64,000 bases of DNA from Planctomycetota bacterium (GTDB taxonomy: Bacteria; Planctomycetota; UBA1135), in NCBI GenBank assembly GCA_024229395.1, contig JAAESM010000050.1, positions 122,043 through 186,042 on the forward strand, read 5' to 3'. The translations under genes were made by a program, and so were the position numbers. A model generated the notes under the pieces. The model did no database searches and had not been told where the DNA came from. It worked only from the letters and a program-made list of their open reading frames with translations. Every line of letters starts with the position of its first letter. Positions within the stretch are counted from its first letter, which is position 1. Positions 34,508-44,262 of the stretch are shown here, one piece after another.

Positions 34508-36931
34508 CTACTGGATGTCAATCTGCAGAGGTGCCGATTCGGACCACATGCCGCCAGACACCGACGCGACTTCCAGGTACCAGGTGGTGCCGGACAACGA
34601 AGCAGGTGCAGTCAGCACGAAATCGCCGTCGCCACTTGCCGATGCAGTCGTATTCTGCAACTGCCTAACTGGAGCGCCAACGTCGAAGTCGTGACCGGCA
34701 AAGACCGTACCGTTGAGGTTCGGCGAAGCCAGCAACCACACTGGGGCGTTCGGTTGCGCGTTGGCGAAGCTGTAAAGAACCGACAAGCCGCCCCAAGGAC
34801 TGGTGAAACCGCTCAAGGTCATGGTGTTGGTTGGTTCCGTACCCGTGAAGGAGGTCACCGGCGTGATGACCAACGCAAAGTCAGCATCCATACCTGTGGT
34901 CTCAAGGTGGGTGTCTTGGTTGACCTCGTCCGCGAAGACTTCAACCTTCCAGATACCCGCAGCCGGGTTCGCACGAATGACCTGCTCGACCGTGTCCTTG
35001 GTGTTGGACACGCCACCAGCAGTACTGGTCATCGAACCAAGTAAACCATTGTTACCCCAGTAGACGTTGCCGCCCGGATCGGTAACGCGCATCGACAGGT
35101 CGTTGATGCGGTGGATGTTGGAGGCGGTCGTACCGGCGCGATCGGAGTAGATCATGGTGGCGCGGAACTCAGATGCACCTGCTGGAACGGTGACGTCCCA
35201 TGCGACTGAGCCTTGATCAGCTAGCACGAATTCCTCATTGACGACGAAGGTCTCGTTGCGGTTGTCATAAGCCCTCTGCAGGTCTGGCTTACCCCACCCC
35301 TGGTGCGTACGCGTCAAGTCATGACCGGTACCCGAGAAGGTCCATTGCTTGCTGGAGTTCAGCAACAAGGCCTTAGCAGTGGTGTTGTGTGGACGGTTAT
35401 CGAAGATGTCGCCAGGTCCGACAGTGTTACCGAAAGCACCTTCACCCCACATCTGATAGATGAGGCCAAGGTGACCGGCGACGATCGGCGTGGCAGCCGA
35501 CGTACCACCGAAGTTGTTGTAGTCATCACCACCGGTGTAACCGCCTGGATCCGCATCGGAAGTCCAAACCCAATCGTAGTAAGCAGCGATATCCGGCTTG
35601 ATGCGACCGTCGGCAGCTGGGCCGATCGAAGCGCCAAAGGACCAGTTATCGTTGCCGTCATTGGTATCATCGTTGTGGCGGATACCACCGACGGCGATCA
35701 CGTTCTTGGCCCAAGCCTGTGGGCGTGAACTGGTGCTACCGGCGTTCGATTGCGACTGCAGGATCGAGAAATCGTTAAGGAAGATGATGTCATCCATCTC
35801 TTGCGATTCCGAAGTGTATTGCGAGGTACGACTGCCGCCCCAGCTATTGCTCTGGAACACCGCGCGGTAGTTGAGTATTGGGTTGACCAACTCTGCAGTG
35901 TGCACATAGCGACTGCCGAAACCGGAGTACATGGCGAAGATGCCTGTTGCATCAGGGATTACGCCGCGGGTCTGACCACCTGCTGTGGAGTTACCACTGG
36001 CGAAGTTGATACCGTAAGTGCAAGTGCCGTGCGAGCTGGAAGAAACGCTGCCATGGTTGACTGGCGCGGTAGCCCAATCGGCATGGGAAAGATCTAAGCC
36101 CGAGTCCATGACCTCGGCGCGTACACCTTGACCGGTGTAGCCAGCGACAGTCTCAAGGTAGTTGGCACCCATCACGGTGCGCACCTTGTCCATATCGGTC
36201 TGTGGTGCACCCCAACGATCGATCCCCAAGACCAAAGAGCTGTGGATGACTCCCAGCAACTGGTCCTGATTCAAGGTGGCGGAAACCTTCCAACCTTCAT
36301 CCACTGCTGAATGGATAGTGCCATCCATTTGCTGAATCATGGCAACTAGGGGCGCCTTCTGTTCAGGCCCCCATTCGCCGACCACGATGTTGTAGCGACG
36401 AGTAGGTACGAATCCATTGCGCATTTCCTGCAGGATCTCATTCTCCAACTTGTAGGCAGGATGGAACGGACCGACCCAACGCACGAATGGCAACTCAGAA
36501 ACCTGCTTTGCCTGTTCGGCAGTCATCTGCCAGATGTTGGCATGCATGCCAAGAAAACGATGGTCGACGCCACCGAGTGCGCGCAGTTCTTCACGCCAAG
36601 GCTCAGCACCCTTGGTGATGTACTGCACGATCCAAAGTTCGTTGTCAGTCGCATCTGCGGCCAAGCCGTCGTCGATGACAGGTGCTGCCTGACGCAGCGG
36701 ATCGAAGCTGCCGTAACGCAACTGAATGCGATAATGCGTGGCGCGATCGCGGCCGAAAGTTTCACCGCCGTCTAGTGACAAGCGGTACCAGTCCTGCTCG
36801 ATGCCGGCATCGGTGGTCGTCCATGTTTCGGCGACGACATCGCCGCGTTGAAGGACATCAGCCTGCAGCGCCTGAGCGAGCGGAATAGCCGTGAGGGAAC
36901 TGAGGAGTAGTGAAGGTAAGACTACATTCAT
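34508..36931 (-). CDS. Secreted subtilisin-like (S8) serine protease
   Basis: An 807-residue exported protein: signal peptide at 1-22, a region that resembles an inhibitory pro-domain (about 95-235), then the S8 catalytic triad Asp276 (VMDSGLD), His301 (SSHGTC) and Ser478 (GGTSAATP), with oxyanion Asn in QSNSWGG. Residues after about 570 form a P-domain-like sandwich (DLSMRVTDPGGNVYWG) and a final 100-residue beta module of the kind seen in neighbouring exported proteins. It likely degrades proteins outside the cell or at the surface. The gene is monocistronic. Confidence 0.9.
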   Translation of the reverse strand: MNVVLPSLLLSSLTAIPLAQALQADVLQRGDVVAETWTTTDAGIEQDWYRLSLDGGETFGRDRATHYRIQLRYGSFDPLRQAAPVIDDGLAADATDNELWIVQYITKGAEPWREELRALGGVDHRFLGMHANIWQMTAEQAKQVSELPFVRWVGPFHPAYKLENEILQEMRNGFVPTRRYNIVVGEWGPEQKAPLVAMIQQMDGTIHSAVDEGWKVSATLNQDQLLGVIHSSLVLGIDRWGAPQTDMDKVRTVMGANYLETVAGYTGQGVRAEVMDSGLDLSHADWATAPVNHGSVSSSSHGTCTYGINFASGNSTAGGQTRGVIPDATGIFAMYSGFGSRYVHTAELVNPILNYRAVFQSNSWGGSRTSQYTSESQEMDDIIFLNDFSILQSQSNAGSTSSRPQAWAKNVIAVGGIRHNDDTNDGNDNWSFGASIGPAADGRIKPDIAAYYDWVWTSDADPGGYTGGDDYNNFGGTSAATPIVAGHLGLIYQMWGEGAFGNTVGPGDIFDNRPHNTTAKALLLNSSKQWTFSGTGHDLTRTHQGWGKPDLQRAYDNRNETFVVNEEFVLADQGSVAWDVTVPAGASEFRATMIYSDRAGTTASNIHRINDLSMRVTDPGGNVYWGNNGLLGSMTSTAGGVSNTKDTVEQVIRANPAAGIWKVEVFADEVNQDTHLETTGMDADFALVITPVTSFTGTEPTNTMTLSGFTSPWGGLSVLYSFANAQPNAPVWLLASPNLNGTVFAGHDFDVGAPVRQLQNTTASASGDGDFVLTAPASLSGTTWYLEVASVSGGMWSESAPLQIDIQ

Positions 36932-37025
36932 GTATGGGCGGAGTGTGGGGGACCAAGGATAAAATGACTAGGTTCCACCCTAACCGTAATCTGCCCTCGA
37001 GGGAGGCATCAAACCCGAAAACTGC

Positions 37026-38006
37026 CTACAAAACAGGAATTTGCAATGCGTTCGAGAACATCACGTCGCCATCTCGCGTGACCATGGTCTGAGCGAAGAA
37101 GGTCGAGCCGGAAAGGCTTGCAGGAATCATGCTGCTGAGTTCCAGGGTGCCGTCGGGCTGAGACAAGACAGGGAAAGCACGAGAGATCGGTGGTGACAGA
37201 AGCAAGTCACCCAAACCAGTGGTGAGCGGTCCCGGACCGGCTGTGGACCATAAGAAGGTCACCGGCGTCTGTGGATCGATGTACTCCACCGTGAAAGTGG
37301 ATAGTGCCCCACCGACCATCCCATCGATGGTGAAACGCGGATCCGAAGGTTCCCAATCGATCTTGAGTAGCGGTACGAACTCGTTGTTGTTCGTGCTCTG
37401 AGTCGTAGCGGTACATGAACTCATATTGCCATAACGATTGCCTCCGACCACGCCGGCGCCGGCACTTTGCCCATCGATTGAGGAACCCCAAGTGGAGTTG
37501 GTGCCACACTTTTGAATCTGCACCACGAAGTCGTTGCCTAAGGTGGGGTCGTACAGGAATGGGGTGTCCAATTCCAAGGACAACCATGTGTATGCCGTGA
37601 CGTTAGTGCCGGTCCAAGGAGCCGCCGCGCGCACGATCATGGCGTCGGGATTCAAGTTCAAATCGAAAATCGGGTTATGCCCATCCTGCACCCCATTGCC
37701 ATTCACGGTGTAATCGGTCGGGCTCGAAGCCATCAAGATCTCGACCGACGGAAAGTCAAAGCTGGTGATGGTCGATTCCGGGCGCACATAGATCTGCGTG
37801 ATGAAGATCGGGCCATCCTGCTCGAACTGCTCACTGTCGTAGTGCCAATGCCACTTGTGATCAGATGCGGTGTTGAAGGGATAGGACGACGACGAAACGC
37901 CATAGTTGGTGTCGAATCCAGCAGGCAGGGTCTGGCTTCCTTGGGCGAAGGCACCAGTCGTGGCAAAAGCCACCAGCAAAGAGAAAAGGCTGAGTCGGTA
38001 AATCAT
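37026..38006 (-). CDS. Secreted protein of unknown function with shared C-terminal module
   Basis: A 326-residue exported protein with a clear signal peptide (MIYRLSLFSLLVAFATTGAFA). The body has many aromatic and Asn/Ser residues, and the segments FITQIYVRPE and DGHNPIFDLNLNPDAMIVRA; no enzyme motif is seen. The last 100 residues (TFTVEYIDPQTPVTFLWS onward, ending VMFSNALQI) match the module at the end of the protease next door. The gene follows a 94-nt gap after that protease in the same direction. Confidence 0.65.
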   Translation of the reverse strand: MIYRLSLFSLLVAFATTGAFAQGSQTLPAGFDTNYGVSSSSYPFNTASDHKWHWHYDSEQFEQDGPIFITQIYVRPESTITSFDFPSVEILMASSPTDYTVNGNGVQDGHNPIFDLNLNPDAMIVRAAAPWTGTNVTAYTWLSLELDTPFLYDPTLGNDFVVQIQKCGTNSTWGSSIDGQSAGAGVVGGNRYGNMSSCTATTQSTNNNEFVPLLKIDWEPSDPRFTIDGMVGGALSTFTVEYIDPQTPVTFLWSTAGPGPLTTGLGDLLLSPPISRAFPVLSQPDGTLELSSMIPASLSGSTFFAQTMVTRDGDVMFSNALQIPVL

Positions 38007-38099
38007 GGGAGGAGATGAACCATTCCACGGAACTTTTCAAGTCTATCACTAATTCCGCGCAATATGCCAGTCCCACTCAGCACGCCTACAATGCTCGCC

Positions 38100-39260
38100 A
38101 TGAATACTCAGGACCACGATTTCGGCACCCGCGTTGTTCACGCTGGATGGCACGCCGACGACGACCCCACCGGTGCCGTCATGCCGCCGATCTACATGAC
38201 TAGCACCTATGTGCAGGATGCCCCGGGCGAGCCACGCAACGGATTCGAGTACTCGCGTACCCAAAACGTCACCCGTTTCGCGCTGCAAGATGCGCTGGCG
38301 GAGCTGGAAGGTGGCGCCGCTGGCTTCACTTTTACTTCTGGCATGGCAGCCATCCACACCTTGCTGCTGACCTTGAAGCCAGGCGATCGCGTCGTTGCCG
38401 GCAACGATCTCTATGGTGGCACCCATCGCCTGTTCAATAAGATCGCCGCGCGCTTCGGCTTGATCTTCGAATACGTCGACGCCGCCAACGAAGCCACCTG
38501 GCAAGACCTACCGGCAGACACGCGCTTAGTCTATGTGGAGACTCCATCCAATCCTTTGCTGAAACTCACGCCATTGAAGATGTCGATCGATGCCGCGCAT
38601 AAGGTCGGTGCCGAGATCGCGGTAGACAACACTTTCGCTACGCCTTATCTGCAGCAACCGATCGCCCTTGGTGCGGATTATGTGATTCACTCCACCACCA
38701 AATACGTTGCCGGCCATTCGGATGTAGTGGGCGGTGCCTTGATCATTCGCGACGAAGCGCGCAAAGAAGATATCTGGTTCCACCAGAATTCCGCCGGCAC
38801 GGTTAACTCCCCCTTCGACGCCTTCCTAACTTTGCGTGGCTTGCGCACCCTCGAAGTGCGCATGGAGCGCCACTGCAACAACGCCCAAGCGGTGGCTGAT
38901 TTCCTCGAGGCGCACCCGAAGGTTTCCAAGACCATCTATCCAGGCCTTGCCAGTCATCCGCAACATGAACTGGCCAAACAGCAAATGAATGCCTTTGGTG
39001 GCATGGTTTGCTTTGAACTACCAGGCGGCGAACAACCCGCGCGCGATTTAGTCTGCGCTTTGAAGGTGTTTGCCTTGGCCGAGTCGCTTGGTGGTGTGGA
39101 GTCCTTGGTCGAACTTCCTGCGCCTATGACCCATGCCTCGGTGCCGCCCGAAACACGTCGCGAGATCGGTATCGAAGATGGCTTGGTGCGCTTGTCGGTC
39201 GGGATTGAATCCGCTGCCGACTTGATCGCCGACTTGGAACAGGCTCTGGCCAAGATCTGA
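38100..39260 (+). CDS. Cystathionine gamma-synthase/lyase (Cys/Met metabolism PLP enzyme)
   Basis: From ATG 38100 the product is 386 residues of the fold-type I transsulfuration family: STYVQDAPG, EYSRTQNVTR, FTSGMAAIHTLLLTL (cofactor ring stacking region), YVETPSNP, DNTFATPYLQQP and the PLP Lys201 in HSTTKYVAGHSD. It would make cystathionine from cysteine and an activated homoserine, or split cystathionine to cysteine. The two cannot be told apart from motifs alone. In-frame ATGs at 38064 and 38091 are alternative starts. With the beta-synthase at 24703 it could complete reverse transsulfuration. Confidence 0.92.
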   Translation: MNTQDHDFGTRVVHAGWHADDDPTGAVMPPIYMTSTYVQDAPGEPRNGFEYSRTQNVTRFALQDALAELEGGAAGFTFTSGMAAIHTLLLTLKPGDRVVAGNDLYGGTHRLFNKIAARFGLIFEYVDAANEATWQDLPADTRLVYVETPSNPLLKLTPLKMSIDAAHKVGAEIAVDNTFATPYLQQPIALGADYVIHSTTKYVAGHSDVVGGALIIRDEARKEDIWFHQNSAGTVNSPFDAFLTLRGLRTLEVRMERHCNNAQAVADFLEAHPKVSKTIYPGLASHPQHELAKQQMNAFGGMVCFELPGGEQPARDLVCALKVFALAESLGGVESLVELPAPMTHASVPPETRREIGIEDGLVRLSVGIESAADLIADLEQALAKI

Positions 39261-39279
39261 GAAGCACGGACCCAAAAAG

Positions 39280-39313
39280 AAACTCTCATGGATTCCTGAT
39301 CCATGAGAGTTTT
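39280..39313. terminator. Bidirectional terminator after the transsulfuration gene
   Basis: A perfect 14-bp stem (39280-39293 with 39299-39312) with loop TCCTG is preceded by AAAA and followed by a T-run. It lies between the convergent stops of the PLP enzyme and the HU-family gene. Confidence 0.9.
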
Positions 39314-39352
39314 CAAGTCGGGCTGCACAAGCCCGCGGGAAACGAAGGCCGT

Positions 39353-39736
39353 TTAGTTGCCTGGGAAACCGCCGCCGCCCATCGGTGGAGGCGTGTTTTC
39401 GTTCGGGGGGTTGACCGCTGTGATCTGCGGCTCCTTGCCTTTCTCAACGCGCAGCTTCAAGACATTGCCGACCTTGAACTTGACCACGCGCTTGGGTGGC
39501 ACAGGTACCTTCTCCAGAGTCTTCGGATTCTGGGCAATACGGCCCGGGCGCTGACGCACCTCAAACACTCCGAACTTACGGAACTCAAGGCGGTTACCTT
39601 CCACCAACTCTTGCGAAACCTCGTCCAGGAAACGTTGAATAATGTCTCGGACCAAGACCTTAGTCTGGCCGGTCGAGTCGGAAATGCGCTGAACTAAATC
39701 GCGCTTGGTGACGGTGTGCTGCTCTTTGGGTTCCAT
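39353..39736 (-). CDS. HU/IHF-family DNA-binding protein with Pro/Gly-rich tail
   Basis: A 127-residue protein. Residues 8-95 are a standard HU/IHF core: TKRDLVQRISDSTGQTK, VLVRDIIQRFLDEV, LEFRKFGVFEVRQRPGRIAQNP (the DNA-bending arm, with the Pro that intercalates) and VVKFKVGNVLK. The extra tail ends PPNENTPPPMGGGGFPGN and is likely disordered. It is a nucleoid protein that bends DNA. It reads toward the terminator at 39280. Confidence 0.9.
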   Translation of the reverse strand: MEPKEQHTVTKRDLVQRISDSTGQTKVLVRDIIQRFLDEVSQELVEGNRLEFRKFGVFEVRQRPGRIAQNPKTLEKVPVPPKRVVKFKVGNVLKLRVEKGKEPQITAVNPPNENTPPPMGGGGFPGN

Positions 39737-39832
39737 ACCGATGGTTGGGTATTAAGTTAGCCTACTTTAACCTTACTCCTTTTATCGACAATAGTTGGGT
39801 GGATTCAAGAGGGAATTATTCCCATCCTGTGA

Positions 39833-40270
39833 TTAAGCCTCGAGTAAGTATGTGGCTGGACCGGCGTTGCAACTATGCACATCCATGCTCGCACCGAACA
39901 CACCATTCTCCACCTTAAGTCCTTTATTTTCAAGACCTTGCGCCACTTCTCCAACAAGTTCACGGGCCTGTTCTGGGGCCAATGCGGTGGTAAAGGACGG
40001 GCGATTTCCCTTGCGTAGATCAGCTGCCAAGGTGAACTGAGAGACCAGCAATATTTCGCCTTTGGCCTGGAAAATATCCAAATTCGTAAGCCCTTGGTCG
40101 TCTTCGAAGATCCGTAATTTGGCCAAGCGGTTGACCATCTTGGTCACCGACGCCTCCGAATCCCCCACCTGGCATCCGAGCAAAATCAGTAATCCCTTGT
40201 CGATCTGACCGACCACCTTGCCGTCGACCTCGACCCGCGCCGAGCGCACACGCTGCACGATTGCTCTCAA
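39833..40270 (-). CDS. dtd: D-aminoacyl-tRNA deacylase
   Basis: A 145-residue protein starting at TTG 40270 (LRAIVQRVRSARV). The two catalytic signatures are the SQFTLAAD block and NAGPATYLLEA, the Gly-Pro dipeptide of the cross-subunit site. It removes D-amino acids mischarged on tRNA. The TTGA at 40270-40267 overlaps the stop of the upstream lipoprotein gene, and GAGGA lies about 8 nt before the TTG, so translation is coupled. Length is standard for Dtd (145). Confidence 0.93.
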   Translation of the reverse strand: MRAIVQRVRSARVEVDGKVVGQIDKGLLILLGCQVGDSEASVTKMVNRLAKLRIFEDDQGLTNLDIFQAKGEILLVSQFTLAADLRKGNRPSFTTALAPEQARELVGEVAQGLENKGLKVENGVFGASMDVHSCNAGPATYLLEA

Positions 40271-41259
40271 GATTGTGGTCCTCGGCCGAGCCACAACTCA
40301 GCCTGCATGCGGCGCATCAAATCGGCACCACCGAACTCTGCATCGAGTTGTAGGAATCGCTCCAACTCAGCGGTGGCTTCGTCGGCGCGATTCAGATACT
40401 CACGCAACAGCAAGGCGCGATTGAACACGGCCACCAGATCATTGGGATTCTCTTCCAGGAACTCGTCCAAGACTTGCAGGCCGACGTCGGCCTTGCCCAT
40501 GGCGGCGAAGATTGCCACTTGCAAGTTGATGGTCTGTGATTCTCCTTGCGGTAACTCATGCGACTTCACCAAGGCATGCTCATGCGCACCATCCTGCAGG
40601 GCGCGGCGTGCTTCGGCGAAGGTGGCGCGATTCTCCGAATCAAAGGGTGACCATGGTTCGGTCTCGGCGGCGGCGTGCGCCAAGTCACGGCGATCGAACA
40701 ACGGCGCCAAGGTGCCTAATAGGCGCCAGGCACTTGCCGACCCCGGATGGTCGCCAATCAATCCAAGCAGATCATTGATGACATCGGTCTGGCCAGCGAA
40801 GGCAGCACTGGCAATCTGCAAGACGCGCGCGTCGACCAGTTCATCATCAAGGTCTAGGGCTTCCACCAACAAGCTGTCGCGGCGAGCCGGATCATCGACC
40901 ACGCGTGCCCAAAGGTAAGTGTTGAGAGCGGTCGGCGCTTGAAGGTACAGCGCTTCAGCAAGATCGCGGGTCTGGGCGGCACCTAGGTGCTCCCCCTGCA
41001 AGTCCTGCTCGAAGATGGCCAAGCGCACAGAATCTGGATGGTCAAGGCGCAGGGCCGCCACCGTCTGCAGCGGGTTGAAGGTGTTTTCCGAGCTTGCCAA
41101 CCAAGCTTGCTCCAGCAGCTGCCAATCCTCGGCCTCGTCGGCGCGCGCCTCCGCGACATCCTCGAGGCTAGGCAAGGATGGTTCGCCCACGAACAGCCCG
41201 CAAGAGGGCAACCACAGGAGTTGCACGGCCAGGAATAAGGTCAGACGAGAAATGCCCAC
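40267..41259 (-). CDS. TPR-repeat lipoprotein
   Basis: A 330-residue protein with a lipoprotein signal (MGISRLTLFLAVQLLWLPSCG; lipobox LPSC). The remainder is helical with TPR-like repeats (ALNTYLWARVV, NRATFAEARRALQDG, GLQVLDEFLEENPNDLVAVFNRALLLREYLN). It is likely anchored in a membrane as a scaffold. No specific function is evident. It overlaps dtd by 4 nt and starts 22 nt from the divergent lipoprotein gene at 41282. Confidence 0.7.
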   Translation of the reverse strand: MGISRLTLFLAVQLLWLPSCGLFVGEPSLPSLEDVAEARADEAEDWQLLEQAWLASSENTFNPLQTVAALRLDHPDSVRLAIFEQDLQGEHLGAAQTRDLAEALYLQAPTALNTYLWARVVDDPARRDSLLVEALDLDDELVDARVLQIASAAFAGQTDVINDLLGLIGDHPGSASAWRLLGTLAPLFDRRDLAHAAAETEPWSPFDSENRATFAEARRALQDGAHEHALVKSHELPQGESQTINLQVAIFAAMGKADVGLQVLDEFLEENPNDLVAVFNRALLLREYLNRADEATAELERFLQLDAEFGGADLMRRMQAELWLGRGPQS

Positions 41260-41281
41260 CGCAGTAGCCTACAATCCCCGC

Positions 41282-42745
41282 ATGACATTTCTGCGTCGCC
41301 TGGGCCTGCTTGCCGCGCTGGCCATAGGTTCCTGCGCTGCTCCGGATTCAGAAATCCACCTTGCACCGATATTTTCACGGCACACGGCTCCCGATTACCA
41401 ACATGCGGAGGGCTTAGGTGGCATCCTGCGCTACCACCGCGAGGCCGACACGGTCGAGTGGGCGCTGAGTCCCTTGGTCTATCGCGAGAAGAACGGTCAC
41501 GGCGACATCAATGCCTCGTTCCTTGGCGGTCTTGGCGCTTATGAATACGATCGCGATCGCAGCTATGCACGCTTGTTCCCGCTGTGGTCCTACCGCAGTG
41601 AGATTCGCCCGGATGGAATCCGCGATACCGATTGGGCCGCGCTGCTTTACTTAATTGCTGGAGGTTCCAGCTCGGATGCGCTCGAGGATTACTTCTGGAT
41701 CTTCCCGCTGTTCGGCACCGGCCGTGACTTCTGGACCTTCGATGAGTTCAAGTTCTTCCTGTTCCCTTTGTACATGGAGAACCACAAGGAAGAACGCGAT
41801 AGCTATCACTGGCTATGGCCTTTCTTCGGCAAGGCCGAAGGTTCGGAAAAAGGATGGCACATCTGGCCATTGCGTGGAGTAGCCGATGTCGAAGGTCAGT
41901 ATCGTCGCAGCTACACCCTTTGGCCGTTTTGGCATTACGCCGAAGACGAGCTCTACAAACCTGAGCCGCGCACCTCTTGGATGCTGTTCCCCTTTTACGG
42001 GAAAGTACATCAAGATGATTACGAAGCCACCACCGTGCTGCCCCCGTTCTTCGGTTGGGCTGAGCGCCCCTCCACGGATTTCTCCTCGTGGCAGTTCTGG
42101 CCGTTAATCAATTTCCAATCCGGCGGCAACGCAGCACCACGCCAAGTGGAACGCTTCCTACCATTTTGGTTGCATTACGAAGATGAACAGACCGAATACT
42201 CGGTGTGGCTTTTCCCCTTCTTCTGGCACCGCGAAGACCGTTTCAACGACATGGAGCGCGTCGGCAACTATTTCGTGCCCTTCTTCATGTCCACCAAGAC
42301 CCAGCGCGACGATGGCACCACCGGCCGCCATTTCCGCCTCTGGCCGCTGTTCAGTTATGAGTACGAGGAAGGTGATTTCGAGCAGACCCGCTTCCTTGAT
42401 CTGGGCTTGCCAAAGGTGCTCAACCCCAACACTTTGGCACGTAGTTTCGGCTTCATCTACGAATTCTGGTTCGAGCGCGAGAGCTTCAAGCCGGACCCGA
42501 TGGTGGTCAAGGAAAAGCGCGCTTGGTTGAATCTCTATCACCAAACCGAGGCCGCCGGTCATAAGCGCTGGAGCCTGCCGTTTATTGGTGGCCAATGGAC
42601 GGAACCCGACGGCACCACACATTCCTCGTGGCTGCTCGGCCTCTTGCGTTGGCGCAGTGGCGATAATGGCGGAATGCAGTCGCCTGCTTTCCCTGGCCCA
42701 GGTTGGCCCGACATTCACGCCGTGGCAGCGGAGGAGCTCGAGTGA
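41282..42745 (+). CDS. Lipoprotein with aromatic WPF-like repeats, coupled to the Mla genes
   Basis: A 487-residue product with a lipobox (LGLLAALAIGSCAAP). The body repeats a short unit every 30-45 residues around a W/F-P-F/L core: LFPLWSY, WIFPLFGTG, FFLFPLY, WLWPFFG, HIWPLRG, TLWPFWHY, MLFPFYG, QFWPLIN, FLPFWLHY, WLFPFFW, YFVPFF, LWPLFSY. This looks like a repetitive beta structure. The stop overlaps the GTG start of the MlaE-like gene, so it is almost certainly part of the lipid-transport operon, perhaps as the outer-membrane component. I do not know a characterised homologue. Confidence 0.7.
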   Translation: MTFLRRLGLLAALAIGSCAAPDSEIHLAPIFSRHTAPDYQHAEGLGGILRYHREADTVEWALSPLVYREKNGHGDINASFLGGLGAYEYDRDRSYARLFPLWSYRSEIRPDGIRDTDWAALLYLIAGGSSSDALEDYFWIFPLFGTGRDFWTFDEFKFFLFPLYMENHKEERDSYHWLWPFFGKAEGSEKGWHIWPLRGVADVEGQYRRSYTLWPFWHYAEDELYKPEPRTSWMLFPFYGKVHQDDYEATTVLPPFFGWAERPSTDFSSWQFWPLINFQSGGNAAPRQVERFLPFWLHYEDEQTEYSVWLFPFFWHREDRFNDMERVGNYFVPFFMSTKTQRDDGTTGRHFRLWPLFSYEYEEGDFEQTRFLDLGLPKVLNPNTLARSFGFIYEFWFERESFKPDPMVVKEKRAWLNLYHQTEAAGHKRWSLPFIGGQWTEPDGTTHSSWLLGLLRWRSGDNGGMQSPAFPGPGWPDIHAVAAEELE

Positions 42746-43536
42746 ATCCATTCCAACGTGTTGGTGCTGCCCTGATGGCACCGCCCGTGGTTGGCGCCGG
42801 CTTCACCATGCATTTGGGCTTGGCCGCATTGGCGCGTATCAGCCATATCCCGAAGCGCAGGCGTCCGCTGCTCGATCAGATGCACCTATGCGGGATCAAA
42901 TCCCTGCACGTGGTGCTGTTCGTGAACTTCTTCATCGGCATGATCCTAGCGCTGCAACTCGGTTTCGAGTTGGCACGTTATGGTCAACAAGAAGCCGTCG
43001 GTTTGGCGGTATCGGTGGCGATGGTGCGTGAGATGGCTCCCATGATGACCGCAGTGGTGTTAGCCGCATCGGTAGCCAGTGCCATGGCGGCAGAACTCGG
43101 CACCATGCGTGTGCAGGAAGAAGTCACCGCACTGGAAGTGATGTCGGTAGATGTCTACAGCTATCTAGTGGCGCCGCGCGTTTTGGCGCTGACCTTGATT
43201 GCTCCCATGCTCACGACCTTGTCGGCGATCGTCGGCATCTTGGGTGGCGGCCTGATTGCCTATTCGCAACTCGGTCTCGACTTCCACGGTTATCTGCGCG
43301 CCAGTTTGGAAGCACTCAGTGACAACAGTTTCTTCGGCGTGCCGCGCGGCCTCTACACCGGCTTGATGAAGGCGATGATCTTCGGCTTCACCATCAGCGT
43401 GATTGGTTGCTCCAACGGTTTGCGTGCCACCCATGGCGCAAGTGGCGTGGGTAACTCCACGCGTGCTGCCGTACGAAACTCGATCATCATGATCATCGTG
43501 CTCAACTTCTTCCTCGGCAAAATCATCTACCAATGA
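42742..43536 (+). CDS. mlaE: MlaE-type permease of an MCE lipid transporter
   Basis: A 264-residue inner-membrane protein with the MlaE pattern: FFIGMILALQLGFELARYGQQ, LAASVASAMAAELGTMRVQEEVTALEVM and the conserved EVTALE region followed by APRVLAL. GTG 42742 is the start, with GAGGAG 6 nt upstream and a GTGA overlap with the preceding stop. It forms the permease dimer of the ABC complex that moves phospholipids across the periplasm. Its stop overlaps mlaF by 4 nt. Confidence 0.92.
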   Translation: MNPFQRVGAALMAPPVVGAGFTMHLGLAALARISHIPKRRRPLLDQMHLCGIKSLHVVLFVNFFIGMILALQLGFELARYGQQEAVGLAVSVAMVREMAPMMTAVVLAASVASAMAAELGTMRVQEEVTALEVMSVDVYSYLVAPRVLALTLIAPMLTTLSAIVGILGGGLIAYSQLGLDFHGYLRASLEALSDNSFFGVPRGLYTGLMKAMIFGFTISVIGCSNGLRATHGASGVGNSTRAAVRNSIIMIIVLNFFLGKIIYQ

Positions 43537-44261
43537 TCAAACTAGAAGGAGTCAAGAAGGCATTCGGCACTCAGCAAGTCCTCGATGGCGTGGATTTCCA
43601 CGTTCCAGAGGGCCATTCGCTGGTGATCATGGGCCCATCCGGTTCCGGCAAGAGTGTGATCCTGAAGCACATCATTGGCCTATTGAACGCCGACGCCGGC
43701 CGCGTCTCGGTGATGGGCAAGAATGTTGCGGAGTTGGATCGCAGTGGCCTACGCGAGCTACGCCGCGACATGGGTTATCTGTTCCAGCACTCGGCCTTGA
43801 TCAACTGGTTGTCAGTGTTCGACAACTTGGCTTTGCCGCTACGCGAGACCACCAAGATGTCCAATTCCGAGATCCGCGCACGCGTGATGCATGTGCTTGA
43901 CTTGGTGCAACTCAGCGCTGCCGAAAACAAGCTGCCATCGGAGATCTCTGGCGGCATGCAGAAACGCGTCGGCCTGGCGCGCGCCTTGGTCACCGAACCG
44001 AACATCATCCTCTACGATGAGCCCGAGGCTGGTCTCGACCCGGAGATGTCGGCCAGCGTCAGTCACATGATGCGTGAGCTCAAGGAAGAGCATGGCATGA
44101 CGTCGGTGACTGTGACCCACAGCGTGAGTTGCGCACTCACCGTTGCCGACACTTTGGCCGTGTTCGAAAAAGGCCGTTTCTTGATTTCAGGACCTCCGAC
44201 GGAAGTCCTCAACTCGAAGCACGAACGCGTGCGCGAGTTCTTGGGTGCCCAGCTCGATTGA
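43533..44261 (+). CDS. mlaF: MlaF-type ABC ATPase
   Basis: A 242-residue ATPase with Walker A GPSGSGKS, signature EISGGMQKRVGLARAL, Walker B ILYDEPEAGLDP and H-loop VTHSVSCAL. GGMQKR is typical of MlaF/MkL transporters rather than ordinary importers. It powers MlaE. The ATG overlaps the MlaE stop (ATGA), and MlaD begins 1 nt after its end. Confidence 0.93.
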   Translation: MIKLEGVKKAFGTQQVLDGVDFHVPEGHSLVIMGPSGSGKSVILKHIIGLLNADAGRVSVMGKNVAELDRSGLRELRRDMGYLFQHSALINWLSVFDNLALPLRETTKMSNSEIRARVMHVLDLVQLSAAENKLPSEISGGMQKRVGLARALVTEPNIILYDEPEAGLDPEMSASVSHMMRELKEEHGMTSVTVTHSVSCALTVADTLAVFEKGRFLISGPPTEVLNSKHERVREFLGAQLD

Positions 44262-44262
44262 C

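Noticed and set aside
36932..37025. Possible short gene or promoter between the protease and the unknown exported protein
   Set aside because: Only a CCCTCGAGGG palindrome and weak promoter-like boxes are present; nothing convincing.
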